A stretch of 64,000 nt of DNA, taken from assembly GCA_030066475.1 (NCBI GenBank), contig JASJBO010000001.1, forward strand, positions 27,781 through 91,780, written 5' to 3'. The first letter of the stretch is position 1. Each line of letters opens with the position of its first letter. This DNA is from Myxococcota bacterium. GTDB lineage: Bacteria; Myxococcota_A; UBA9160; PR03. The notes beneath the pieces are model-generated. The model did not search any database and had not been told where the DNA came from. It saw only the letters and a program-made list of their open reading frames with translations. Shown piece by piece: positions 42,186 through 50,687 of the stretch. A program made the position numbers and the translations under genes.

Positions 42186-43193
42186 GTGCCGAAGCATCCC
42201 GAGACTCCCGGTTCGCAGACTCCCGGAACCCGGTTGGATCCGGCCGCGGGGGCCGAGCTGGCGTCGCGGCTGCGCGACAACGTCGAGCGGGCGCTCCGCG
42301 GCAAGGCCGAGGTGGTGCGCCAGGTCGTGGAGGCGGCCGTCGCCGGCGGTCACGTGCTGCTCGAGGACGTGCCGGGGGTCGGCAAGACCACCCTGGCCCA
42401 GGCGTTCGCGCGCTCGGTCGACGCCAGCTTCCGGCGCATCCAGTTCACCAGCGACCTGCTGCCCAGCGACCTGGTCGGCTCCGCCGTGCCCGAGCTGCGC
42501 GACGGGCGCCCCACCGGTGCCTTCGCGTTCCAGCCCGGCCCGCTGTTCGCGCAGGTGGTGCTGGCCGACGAGATCAACCGCGCCAGCCCGAAGACCCAGT
42601 CGGCGCTGCTCGAGGCGATGGCCGAGGGCGTGGTGAGCGTGGACGGCGTGGCGCACCCCCTGCCCCGCCCCTTCCTCGTCGTCGCGACCCAGAACCCGGT
42701 GGAGCACCACGGCACCAATCCGCTGCCCGAGTCGCAGCTCGACCGCTTCCTGCTGCGCCTGCGGATCGGCTATCCCGACCCCGCCGACGAGGCCGCGGTG
42801 CTCCGCGACGACCCCGCGGCCTCCGAGCTGCCGCGGCTGGGCGCCGTGATCGACGGCGGCGACCTGCTCGCGATGCGCGCCGCCGCCGAGCGCGTGAAGT
42901 TCGACGACGGGCTCGTGGCCTACCTGCTCGAGATCGTGCGCGAGACGCGCGAGCACCCGAGCGTGGTGCTGGGCGCCTCGCCGCGCGGCGCCGTGGCGCT
43001 GCGCCGGGTGGCGCAGGCTCGCGCGCTGGTCGATGGCCGCGACTACTGCATTCCCGAGGACGTGCGCGACCTCGCGGCGCCCGTGCTCGCCCACCGCCTC
43101 GCGCTCGATCCGCGCGAGATCGGCGGCCGGCGCGCGGAGGAGGCCGAGTGGATCGTCCGCGAGATCCTCGACGGCGTCGCGGTCCCGCTCTGA
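42186..43193 (+). CDS. MoxR-family AAA+ ATPase
   Basis: 335 aa. Walker A in LEDVPGVGKTTLAQAFA, Walker B and sensor in VVLADEINRASPKTQSALLEAM, and FLVVATQNPVEHHGTNPLPESQLDRFLLRL, the MoxR signature. MoxR ATPases act as chaperones for VWA/DUF58 proteins. The GTG start is chosen (42186) because the conserved N-terminal region begins soon after. It is followed by DUF58 and transglutaminase genes, a common three-gene set. Confidence 0.93.
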   Translation: MPKHPETPGSQTPGTRLDPAAGAELASRLRDNVERALRGKAEVVRQVVEAAVAGGHVLLEDVPGVGKTTLAQAFARSVDASFRRIQFTSDLLPSDLVGSAVPELRDGRPTGAFAFQPGPLFAQVVLADEINRASPKTQSALLEAMAEGVVSVDGVAHPLPRPFLVVATQNPVEHHGTNPLPESQLDRFLLRLRIGYPDPADEAAVLRDDPAASELPRLGAVIDGGDLLAMRAAAERVKFDDGLVAYLLEIVRETREHPSVVLGASPRGAVALRRVAQARALVDGRDYCIPEDVRDLAAPVLAHRLALDPREIGGRRAEEAEWIVREILDGVAVPL

Positions 43194-44158
43194 TCCAGGC
43201 GCTGCGCCGGGCCCTGCGCCCGCCGCGCAGCCTGCGCCCGACCCGGGCGGGGTGGGTGTTCTTCCTGCTCGTCTTCGCGGTCGGCTTCGCCGCGATGAAC
43301 ACCGGGAACAACCTGCTCTACCTGGTGCTGTCGCTGATGCTGGCGTTCCTGGCGCTCTCGGGCGTGCTCTCGGAGTCGGCGCTGCGCGGCATCCAGGTGG
43401 AGCGCCGGCTGCCGTTCGAGCTGGTGGCGGGCCGCCCGGCGCGCGTGCGGCTCGAGATCGGCAACGCCCAGCGACGCGTCGCCGCACACGCGATCGCCGT
43501 GGAGGACCTGGTGCGCGGCGACGACGCCCGGGTGCGGCCCGCCGGACGCGTGGTGGCGCTGCGCGTCGCGCCCGGCGAGGTCGAGGAGCGCGCCTACCAG
43601 TTCGAGCCCGAGCGGCGCGGTCCGCTCGAGCTGGTGGGCTTCCGCGTCAGCACCCGCTTTCCGTTCGGCCTGTTCACCAAGGCCCTGTCGATCGAGCGGG
43701 AAGCCCGGGCGCTGGTGTATCCCCCGCTCGGGGACGAGCCTGCACCGCGCCCGCGCAGCGCGTCCCGGCGGCCGGGCGAGACCGACGGCCAGCGCGGGGC
43801 GCCCAACGAGGTCACCGGCCTGCGCGACTTCGCGCCGGGGGACTCGCCGCGGCGCGTGCACTGGCGGGCGAGCTGGCGCCGCGCTGAGCTGGTGGTGCGC
43901 GACGCCGCCGGGCAGGACTGCGCCGAGGCCGAGGTGGTGCTGCGCACGCGCGACGTCGAGCCCGGCGCGGGGTTCGAGGCGAGCGTGGCTCGCGCCGCCT
44001 CGCAGGTGCACGCCGCGCTCCGGGCCGGGATGCGCGTGGCGCTGCGCACCGACGCCGAAGACCTGCCGGCCGGGCTGGGCGGCGCGCACCGGGCGCGCCT
44101 GCTCGGCCATCTGGCACTGGTCCGCCCCGAGCCGGGCGAGCCGGCGCCAACGCCGTGA
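43148..44158 (+). CDS. DUF58-domain membrane protein
   Basis: 336 aa. Two TM helices (LRPTRAGWVFFLLVFAVGFAAMNTGNNLLYLVLSLMLAFLALSGVLSE) are followed by an extended domain and the DUF58 motif LRDFAPGDSPRRVHWRASWRRAELVVRD. GTG 43148 has GGAGGAGG 4 nt upstream, so I use it although it overlaps moxR by 46 bp. A CTG at 43190, overlapping the moxR TGA, lies closer to the usual start of the family (LRPPRSLRPTRAGW). It acts with MoxR and the transglutaminase in an undefined envelope process. Confidence 0.87.
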   Translation: MDRPRDPRRRRGPALIQALRRALRPPRSLRPTRAGWVFFLLVFAVGFAAMNTGNNLLYLVLSLMLAFLALSGVLSESALRGIQVERRLPFELVAGRPARVRLEIGNAQRRVAAHAIAVEDLVRGDDARVRPAGRVVALRVAPGEVEERAYQFEPERRGPLELVGFRVSTRFPFGLFTKALSIEREARALVYPPLGDEPAPRPRSASRRPGETDGQRGAPNEVTGLRDFAPGDSPRRVHWRASWRRAELVVRDAAGQDCAEAEVVLRTRDVEPGAGFEASVARAASQVHAALRAGMRVALRTDAEDLPAGLGGAHRARLLGHLALVRPEPGEPAPTP

Positions 44159-46218
44159 GCGCGCCGACTCCGCCGCGGCCGCCGGCCGCGTTCGGTGTCG
44201 TGGCGATCAGTGCGGCCGCACTGGCCCTGACCGGACAGCTCGACGCGCCCGCCTGCATCGCCCACGCCCTCGCCTTCCTGGCCGCGCTGCGCTTCCGGAG
44301 CGCTCCGCGGGCCTGGCAGCGCAGCGCCTGGCTGCTCAACGCGGGACTGCTGGCCTCGTTCCTCTACTGCGGCGCGCTCTGGATGCGCGGAACGCTGGCG
44401 CTGGTGGCGCTGGCACACTTCGCCCACCTGGCGCAGGCGCTCCAGCTCCTCGACGCCCGGCCGCGCCGCTCCGACTTCCTGCTGGTCGCGCTCGCGCTGT
44501 TCCAGATGATCCTCGCGGCGAACCTGACCGACAGCGTGTTCTTTCCGCCGCTGCTGTTCGCCTTCGTGCTCGCGGTGGTGTGGACGCTGCTGATCCACAC
44601 GCTGTGGATGGAGGCGATCGAGTCCGGCCAGCGCTGGCAGCCCCGGCAGGCGCTCACGCCGGGGCTGGTGCGCACGACCCTGGTCGCGTCGGGGGCCTCG
44701 ATCGCCCTGGCGCTCGCGATCTTCCTGGTGCTGCCGCGCGCGCGCGCCGGGGCGTTGGTGGGAGGGGGCGCGCTCGGCGCGCCGGCCGCCGGCTTCTCGA
44801 GCCGCATCTCCCTGGGCGAGCTGGGACGCATCCGCTCCGACTCGAGCACGGTGCTCCGGGTGGAAACCGTGCGCGGGACGCCGCCCCCGGCCGAGCTGGC
44901 CTACTGGCGCGGCCTGGCCTTCGATCGCTTCGACGGTCGCAGCTGGTCGGTGACGCCGCCGGGGCGCGAGATCCTGTCGAAGACGCCCGACCTCGGCGTG
45001 GACGTCACGGCCGCGCTCGAGACGGAGCTGGTGCAGCGCGTCTTGCGCGACCCGGTCGACTCCGGCGTGCTGTTCGGATCGGGACGAGTCGGGCGCGTCG
45101 AGGGCAGCGTGGGGCGGGTGGAACGCGACCGCAACGGGGGCCTCTACGCGCCGGAGTCGGTCGACGACCGCGTGCAGTACTTCGTCGAGACCGCACCCGC
45201 GCCGGCCCGCGCGGCGCTGGCGGGCGAGCGGGCGGTGCCACCATCTCCCGACGGGGATCGCTACCTCGCACTGCCGGAGCTGGCAGCGGGCGTCGAGGCG
45301 CTCGCGCGGCGCGTGACGAGCGGTGCCGCGACCGACGCCGAGCGCGCCGCCGCGATCGAGGCGCACCTGCGCGCGGTGGGCCGCTACACCGACGATCCGC
45401 CCCCGCTGTCGGCAGACGGAGAGCGCTCGCCGGTCGAGGCCTTCCTGCTCGGCGAGACGCGCGGCCACTGCGAGTACTTCGCATCGGGCATGGTGGTGCT
45501 GGCCCGCTCCCTCGGCCTGCCGGCTCGCCTGGTCAACGGCTTCGCGGGCGGCCGCGTCAACGAGGTGGGCGGCTTCGTCGAGCTGGTCCGCGCCGACGCC
45601 CACGCCTGGGTCGAGGTGCACTTCGAGCGCGCCGGCTGGGTCCGCTACGACCCGACGCCGCCCGACCTGCGCATGCGCGCGGCTCCCGTCGACTGGCTGG
45701 CCCGACTCGCCGACTACGGCAGCGCGGTCGAGCACTGGTGGTACCAGCACGTCGTCGAGTTCGATCGCTCGCACCAGATGCGGGCGCTGCGCTCGGGCTG
45801 GCTGGCCTGGCGAGAGTGGCGGCGCGAGACCGGCGCCCCCGCGCCCGCGGCGCAGCGCCCGCAGCCGCGCAGCGGAGCGCCGACGCTGCCCCGCCCCGAT
45901 CCGGCCGTCGCTGCGGGCCTGCTGCTCGGCGGCGCGGGGCTGCTGTGGGGGTGGCGCCGGCGCCGCCGGCGCGGCCCCGCGATGCCGGCGGCCTACGCAC
46001 AGGCGCTGCGCCTGATCCAACAGCGTCGCGGACTCGAGCGCGGCGCCGCCGTCGCGGCCCGCGACTTCGCGCGCGAGGCCGCGCGCGCGCTGCCGCCCGC
46101 GGCGGCGGCGGCCTTCTGGTCGCTGACCGAGAGCTACCTCGCCGAGCGCTTCGGCGGGCGCCGCCGCGCGGGCGGCGCCGACGCGCTGCGCGCGCTGCGT
46201 GATAGCCTGCGCGAGTGA
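44155..46218 (+). CDS. TgpA-type transmembrane transglutaminase-like protein
   Basis: 687 aa: about six N-terminal TM helices (~10-205), a DUF3488-like periplasmic region, and the transglutaminase core with catalytic Cys in GHCEYFASGMVVLARSLGLPARLVNGF, His in RADAHAWVEVHF and Asp in YDPTPPD. A further TM lies near ~585-605, followed by a cytoplasmic C-terminal domain. The GTG overlaps the DUF58 stop. The complete Cys-His-Asp triad suggests active peptidase or transglutaminase chemistry at the outer face of the inner membrane; the substrate is unknown. Confidence 0.9.
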   Translation: MSAPTPPRPPAAFGVVAISAAALALTGQLDAPACIAHALAFLAALRFRSAPRAWQRSAWLLNAGLLASFLYCGALWMRGTLALVALAHFAHLAQALQLLDARPRRSDFLLVALALFQMILAANLTDSVFFPPLLFAFVLAVVWTLLIHTLWMEAIESGQRWQPRQALTPGLVRTTLVASGASIALALAIFLVLPRARAGALVGGGALGAPAAGFSSRISLGELGRIRSDSSTVLRVETVRGTPPPAELAYWRGLAFDRFDGRSWSVTPPGREILSKTPDLGVDVTAALETELVQRVLRDPVDSGVLFGSGRVGRVEGSVGRVERDRNGGLYAPESVDDRVQYFVETAPAPARAALAGERAVPPSPDGDRYLALPELAAGVEALARRVTSGAATDAERAAAIEAHLRAVGRYTDDPPPLSADGERSPVEAFLLGETRGHCEYFASGMVVLARSLGLPARLVNGFAGGRVNEVGGFVELVRADAHAWVEVHFERAGWVRYDPTPPDLRMRAAPVDWLARLADYGSAVEHWWYQHVVEFDRSHQMRALRSGWLAWREWRRETGAPAPAAQRPQPRSGAPTLPRPDPAVAAGLLLGGAGLLWGWRRRRRRGPAMPAAYAQALRLIQQRRGLERGAAVAARDFAREAARALPPAAAAAFWSLTESYLAERFGGRRRAGGADALRALRDSLRE

Positions 46219-46781
46219 CGCGCCGCTACGTCTTCCTCGATCGCGACGGCACCCTGGTGCGCGATCCCGGCTACGTCCACCGGGAGGGAGACTACGAGCT
46301 GCTGCCGGGCGTTCCCGCGGCCTTGCGCGAGCTGGCGGCGGCCGGCTTCCGCCTGGCGATCGTGACCAACCAGAGCGGCATCGGGCGCGGCCTCTTCGGC
46401 GCCGACGACTTCGCGCGCTTCCAGCGCCTCCTGCTCGACGACCTCGCGCGCGAGGGCGTCGAGATCGACGCCACCTTCCACTGTCCGCACACCCCCGACG
46501 CGGGCTGCGGCTGCCGCAAGCCGGCACCCGGGATGCTGCACGCGGCGCGCGAGACGCTGGGCGCGGAGCTCGGCGCGAGCTGGATGGTGGGCGACAGCGA
46601 GCGCGACGTCGGGCTGGCGCGGCGTGCGGGGTGTCGCGGTGCGGTGCGGCTGCACGAGGCGGCGCGCGGCGAGCTGGCGGAGGACGCGTTGTCGCTGGAG
46701 GCGGTGGACCTCGTGGCTGCGGCTCGGCTGTTGCTCAGGTGGGAGGCGGGGTCCGAGTCCCGAGGTCACGGGGCGCCGTAG
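46215..46781 (+). CDS. gmhB: D-glycero-beta-D-manno-heptose 1,7-bisphosphate 7-phosphatase (HAD)
   Basis: 188 aa. FLDRDGTLVRDPGYVHR (DxD nucleophile pair), IVTNQSGIGRGLF, the zinc-site CPHTPDAGCGCRKPAPGML and MVGDSERDVGLARRAGC are the full GmhB signature. It makes heptose 1-phosphate for the LPS inner core, which supports a Gram-negative envelope. The GTG start overlaps the transglutaminase stop. The 3' end overlaps queE by 16 bp. Confidence 0.92.
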   Translation: MTRRYVFLDRDGTLVRDPGYVHREGDYELLPGVPAALRELAAAGFRLAIVTNQSGIGRGLFGADDFARFQRLLLDDLAREGVEIDATFHCPHTPDAGCGCRKPAPGMLHAARETLGAELGASWMVGDSERDVGLARRAGCRGAVRLHEAARGELAEDALSLEAVDLVAAARLLLRWEAGSESRGHGAP

Positions 46782-47509
46782 ATCGGGTGGGTCTGGGGGA
46801 TGATGCGGACGTCGCGGAGGTGGTCGGCGGCGCGGCGGCGCAGGGAGAGCAGGCGTTCGGCGGTGGGGCGCTCCGTGACGTCGCCGAAGGGGGTGACGGG
46901 CTGGAGCACGAGCAGGGCGCCGGGGTCGCTGCGGGCGATGCGGGTGCACAGCTCGTCGAGCTCGGCGTCGGTGGTCGCGGAGGTGACGACGACCTTGACG
47001 TTGCGCTCTGGCGCACGCGTCGCGACGCGCAGGAACTGCTCGTGCGCCTCGTGGAAGGGCTCGACGGGGCCGCCCGGCGGGTCGCCGGCGCGCCGCACGT
47101 CGCTGCTGAGCTTCCAGTCCATCGACACCACGTCCACCGCCTCGACGACGCGCTCGAGCGCGTCGGCCGCCAGTCCGTGCGTCTCGAGCAGGACGCGCGG
47201 GCCGCGCTCGCGCAGCGCGCGCGCGAGGGCGAGCGAGGCGCCCGCCTGAAGCAGTGGCTCGCCACCCGTGAGACAGGCGAAGGCGTGCGCGGCGAGGCCG
47301 AGGTCGTCGGCGGCCCGTAGCGCCTGCTCGATCGAGACCGGGTTCGGCAGCGTGGCTGCAGATCCCACTCGGCAGCGCTCGGCGGGACGCCAGGTGTGCG
47401 GCGAGTCGCACCAGCGGCAGCGCAGGTCGCAGCCACCGAGCCGGACGAAGAGCGTCGCGGCGCCCACGTGCGGGCCCTCGCCCTGCACCGACGAGAAGAT
47501 CTCGACCAG
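46766..47509 (-). CDS. queE: 7-carboxy-7-deazaguanine synthase (radical SAM), non-ATG start
   Basis: The radical-SAM cluster CDLRCRWC (CxxxCxxC), FACLTGGEPLLQ and SMDWKLSSD identify QueE, which makes CDG for queuosine or deazaguanine pathways. The conserved N-terminal EIFSSVQGEGPHVG is encoded, but there is no ATG, GTG or TTG before it: the first GTG (47488) falls inside this motif. The only candidates are CTG 47509 or ACG 47521, the latter 7 nt after GAGGG. The upstream gene's TAG (47525-47527) is in the same frame. I use CTG 47509. No queC, queD or queF is nearby. Confidence 0.87.
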   Translation of the reverse strand: MVEIFSSVQGEGPHVGAATLFVRLGGCDLRCRWCDSPHTWRPAERCRVGSAATLPNPVSIEQALRAADDLGLAAHAFACLTGGEPLLQAGASLALARALRERGPRVLLETHGLAADALERVVEAVDVVSMDWKLSSDVRRAGDPPGGPVEPFHEAHEQFLRVATRAPERNVKVVVTSATTDAELDELCTRIARSDPGALLVLQPVTPFGDVTERPTAERLLSLRRRAADHLRDVRIIPQTHPIYGAP

Positions 47510-47524
47510 GTTCGCCCGCGTGGC

Positions 47525-50308
47525 CTAGCCCTCGAGGATCGAGCGCCCCATGGCGATCTCCACCACCACCTCTTCGAGGCGCTCGGGGTGCTCGCCCAGC
47601 CCGGCGATGCGGACGCGGGCCACGTGGTCGGCGTCCGAGAGCGCCTCGACCCAGTCGAACTTCGCAGCGAGGTGGTCGGCCAGCGCCCCGAAGTCGAGCA
47701 CGCGGCGCGAGGTGCCGTCCTCCCCGGCGAGCACCAGGCGGTCCTCTCCCTCGACCCAGCCCAGCGAGAGCTGCGCGCCATAGCGCTCGCGCGCGATGCG
47801 GGCCGTCAGATAGACGTCCAGCGGCGCGGGCGTGGGAACCAGCACCAGCACGTAGCCGCCGAAGTGGATCAGCCGGAAGTCGCGCTCGGAGACGTAGGCC
47901 AGCTCGGCCGGCATCGGCGGCTCGGGCGCGCGCTCCGCCTCGCGGGCCAGGTCGGAGGGACGCCCCACCAGCAGCGGCTCGAGCGCCGAGCGGCGCTCGC
48001 CGGTCTGGTCCGCAATGTCGCCCAGTCTCGACCACCACAGCCGCCCCCAGCGCTCGTAGTCGTGGCGCGAGAAGCGCCCGGTGAGCAGGTCCACGAGCTT
48101 GTCCGAGAAGCGGCTGCGCCGCGTGCAGTGCCCGAGCACCAGCGCCAGCGAGCTGCCCGCGCGGTCGTCCACGTGCACCGACTCGGCCTCGATCACCTCG
48201 CGGAGCCCGAGCAGGTCCTCGGGCGGCCAGTCGTGGTGGTCGAACCAGGTGAGGCGGTCGCGGTAGAGCGACGCCGCCTGGAGCGTGTCGCGCGCCGGCG
48301 ACGCGGTGAAGCCCACCACGTAGATCGGCGTGTCCTCGCGCAGATCGGTCGTGACGCCCCGGAAGAACGTCATCAGGTCCGACTGGGGGTAGACCCAGAT
48401 GCCCTCCACCAGACGCACCTCGCGCGCCAGCAGCACGGCCGCGCCGATCGACTCGCGGTCGGCGTGTGCGACCAACGCGGCCCGGCGGCGACTCGGGCGC
48501 GACGACCCGGTCGCGGGCTCCGGCTCGGGCTGGGTCTTCGCGATGCGCGCGCGGCGTCGCGCCTCGCGCTCGCGGCGCCAGCGGTCGCCGTCCGACTCGG
48601 TCTCGGGCTCGCCTTCCTCTTCGTCGTCGTAGGACGCTTCGGGCAGCTCCTCGAAGTCGGGGACGTCCGCCTCCATCGCCTCGAGGGCGCGGTCGATCTG
48701 ATCCTCCTCCTCCTCGTCGTCCTCGTCGCTGCCCTCCTCGGCGCTCTCGACCATCAGCGGCTTGCGTCCGCGTCCGCGACCGCGCCGCCGCCGCCGCCCC
48801 CGCCGCCCGGGGGCGCGGGCGGGCTCGGCCTCCTCGGCCTCGCTGATGGACTCGGCGACGGACTCGGCGACGGGCTCGGACTCGTCGTCGTCGCTGGCCT
48901 CGTCGTCGCCGCTCTCGCTGCGCTCCGCGTCGGCGGCGCCGCGTCCCCGCCCGCCTCGGCCGCGCCGGCGGCTGCGCCGGCGGCGCCGGGCGCCGGCTCC
49001 CTCCTCGCCCTCGACCAGGTCGAAGAGCGAGACCTCCTCGAAGCGGCGCGGCGCCGTCTCGTCGCCGCTCTCTTCGGGCGTCGCCGGCTCGGCCGGCGCC
49101 GGCGCCGGCTCGGGAGCGCGCGCTACGGGCGCTTCCCGTGGGCTCGCGGCGGCCGCCGACAGGCTCGGGACGGGGCGGGTGCGGAAGGAGCTGTCGCCGA
49201 TCTCGAGCACGTCCACGTCGAGGGCGAGGCAGGTGCGCACCAGCTCGACCGCCTGGTCGACGCGCTCCCCCGCGAGCAGCAGGCGCACCGCGTCGAATCG
49301 GACCGGGGCGGACGCGCGACCCAGCACCGCCGGCAGGTCGGGCCGCAGCGCAGCGACGCCGTCGAGCACGGGCCCGAGCGCCTCGAGCGTGAGTGCGGCG
49401 CGCGCCACGCCGAGGGTCACCCGGCCCTCGCCGTCGACGCCCACGAAGTCGATCGGGTCCGGATCGCCGCCGCCGCCGGGCCAGCGCACCGTGTCCCGCA
49501 CGCCCGCGTGCTGGGCCAGGCGCGCGGCCCAGGCCGCGCGCGTACCGGGCTCGCCGTCGCGAACCTTGCGATCGGTCAGGTACTTGCGCAGCGATCCCTC
49601 GAGTCGATCGAGAGCGTCTGCCAGCTCCGGGCCCGGCAGCGGGATCGACTCCCGGCGCGGGGCGCACACCTCGATCCGGAGCCCGCGCCCTTCGGCGTCG
49701 AGCCTCGCGACCTGGCGCCCGAGCAGGACCAGGGAGGCCTCGCCGGGGCCGAGCCAGAGCGTGCCGTCGTGCTTGGCTGCGAGCCCCGCCAGTGCGGCGG
49801 CGGCGCGCTCGAAGAGCGCCCGTGCGGCGCCGTCCGACAGCGCCCGCGCGGCATCCTCGACGCTGCGCGGGCGCGCGCTGCGCGCGCGCTCGGCCGCGAC
49901 CGGGGCGCCGCCCGCGGCGTCCGCCTCGGCCAGGGCCCGCACCTGGAACGGCACCTCGCCCAGCAGCGCCAGGCGCTGGCGGGCCACCGCCGGCCACGCG
50001 GCCGAGACCGCGATCACCTCGCCCGCGAACCCCTCGGTGCGGGCGCGGCGGGCCGCGGCGGCCAGGGCCGCCAGCCAGGCGTCGGCGCCCGAGTGCGGCG
50101 CCACTCCGACCAGCAGCGCCTCGCCGTCGGACCGTTGCCCGGCTCCCACGGCGGCGAGGGTCGGCGGCACCTCGTCGGCCGGCAGCGGATCCAGCCCGTC
50201 GCACGCGATCAGGCCGGCCTCGACGACCCGGCCCAGCTCACGGACCGGATCGAGCGCGCGGCGCCCCTCGTCTGCGCCGCGCCGGCGGCGTCCGAATCGT
50301 CTCCTCAC
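47525..50308 (-). CDS. Large protein with low-complexity RG/acidic centre and DHH-phosphoesterase-like C-terminus
   Basis: 927 aa. Residues ~1-340 are a globular region with no family I recognise. Residues ~370-600 are disordered, alternating Arg/Gly blocks (RRRRRSRRRGRGGRGRG) with acidic blocks (DEDDEEEED). The last ~320 residues look like a DHH phosphoesterase: HADRESIGAA at His615/Asp617, in the place of the usual HxDxD motif, and WFDHHDW with D690-H691-H692. A following HDYERW may be a second motif. The usual second Asp of motif I is Glu here. This could be a nanoRNase or nucleotide phosphodiesterase tethered to RNA by the RG region; that is inference. Confidence 0.6.
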   Translation of the reverse strand: MRRRFGRRRRGADEGRRALDPVRELGRVVEAGLIACDGLDPLPADEVPPTLAAVGAGQRSDGEALLVGVAPHSGADAWLAALAAAARRARTEGFAGEVIAVSAAWPAVARQRLALLGEVPFQVRALAEADAAGGAPVAAERARSARPRSVEDAARALSDGAARALFERAAAALAGLAAKHDGTLWLGPGEASLVLLGRQVARLDAEGRGLRIEVCAPRRESIPLPGPELADALDRLEGSLRKYLTDRKVRDGEPGTRAAWAARLAQHAGVRDTVRWPGGGGDPDPIDFVGVDGEGRVTLGVARAALTLEALGPVLDGVAALRPDLPAVLGRASAPVRFDAVRLLLAGERVDQAVELVRTCLALDVDVLEIGDSSFRTRPVPSLSAAAASPREAPVARAPEPAPAPAEPATPEESGDETAPRRFEEVSLFDLVEGEEGAGARRRRRSRRRGRGGRGRGAADAERSESGDDEASDDDESEPVAESVAESISEAEEAEPARAPGRRGRRRRRGRGRGRKPLMVESAEEGSDEDDEEEEDQIDRALEAMEADVPDFEELPEASYDDEEEGEPETESDGDRWRREREARRRARIAKTQPEPEPATGSSRPSRRRAALVAHADRESIGAAVLLAREVRLVEGIWVYPQSDLMTFFRGVTTDLREDTPIYVVGFTASPARDTLQAASLYRDRLTWFDHHDWPPEDLLGLREVIEAESVHVDDRAGSSLALVLGHCTRRSRFSDKLVDLLTGRFSRHDYERWGRLWWSRLGDIADQTGERRSALEPLLVGRPSDLAREAERAPEPPMPAELAYVSERDFRLIHFGGYVLVLVPTPAPLDVYLTARIARERYGAQLSLGWVEGEDRLVLAGEDGTSRRVLDFGALADHLAAKFDWVEALSDADHVARVRIAGLGEHPERLEEVVVEIAMGRSILEG

Positions 50309-50309
50309 C

Positions 50310-50654
50310 TCAATCCTCCTCCGTCGCGGTGGGCGCCAGCACCAGCGCCTCGACCTCGACCAGCGCGACGGTCGCGTCGCGCACCATGCGTTGCAGCTCG
50401 GCGAGCAGGCGGTCGCTTGCCACCGCCCTCGCCACCAGATCCTTCGGACTCGCGCAGTCGAGCAGGATGCCGCCCAGCAGCTTGCGGTCGGATCCGGCGT
50501 GCCGCACCACGGACTGCCAGCGCGTGAGCGGCACCTCGAGGCGCAGCTCGCGCAGGTCCTGGAGCTCCTCGGGCAGCGCGCCGAGCCCGAGCGTGACGGC
50601 GTCGCGCTTCTTGGTCAGCTCGACGCGCCAGTGGCGCCCCTGCGTCAGCAACAT
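50310..50654 (-). CDS. Conserved-looking small protein, unknown
   Basis: 114 aa, no signal or TM, mixed charge, with ELRLEVPLTRWQSVVRHAG and helices after position 60. It starts with an ATG 33 bp after the upstream gene and stops 1 bp before the start of the DHH-like gene, consistent with translational coupling. No family is recognised. It is the middle gene of three unassigned minus-strand genes that run with cutA and dgt. Confidence 0.6.
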   Translation of the reverse strand: MLLTQGRHWRVELTKKRDAVTLGLGALPEELQDLRELRLEVPLTRWQSVVRHAGSDRKLLGGILLDCASPKDLVARAVASDRLLAELQRMVRDATVALVEVEALVLAPTATEED

Positions 50655-50687
50655 CGTCGAATCGTCTCCTTCGCCCGCCGCCCGGCC

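Noticed and set aside
42186..46218. MoxR-DUF58-transglutaminase as a new system
   Set aside because: This three-gene set is widespread in bacteria; only its biochemical role is open.
47525..50308. Reading the 927-aa protein as RNase E/G
   Set aside because: It has RG-rich and acidic blocks like RNase E, but no S1 domain or RNase E catalytic motif, and the C-terminus looks DHH-like.
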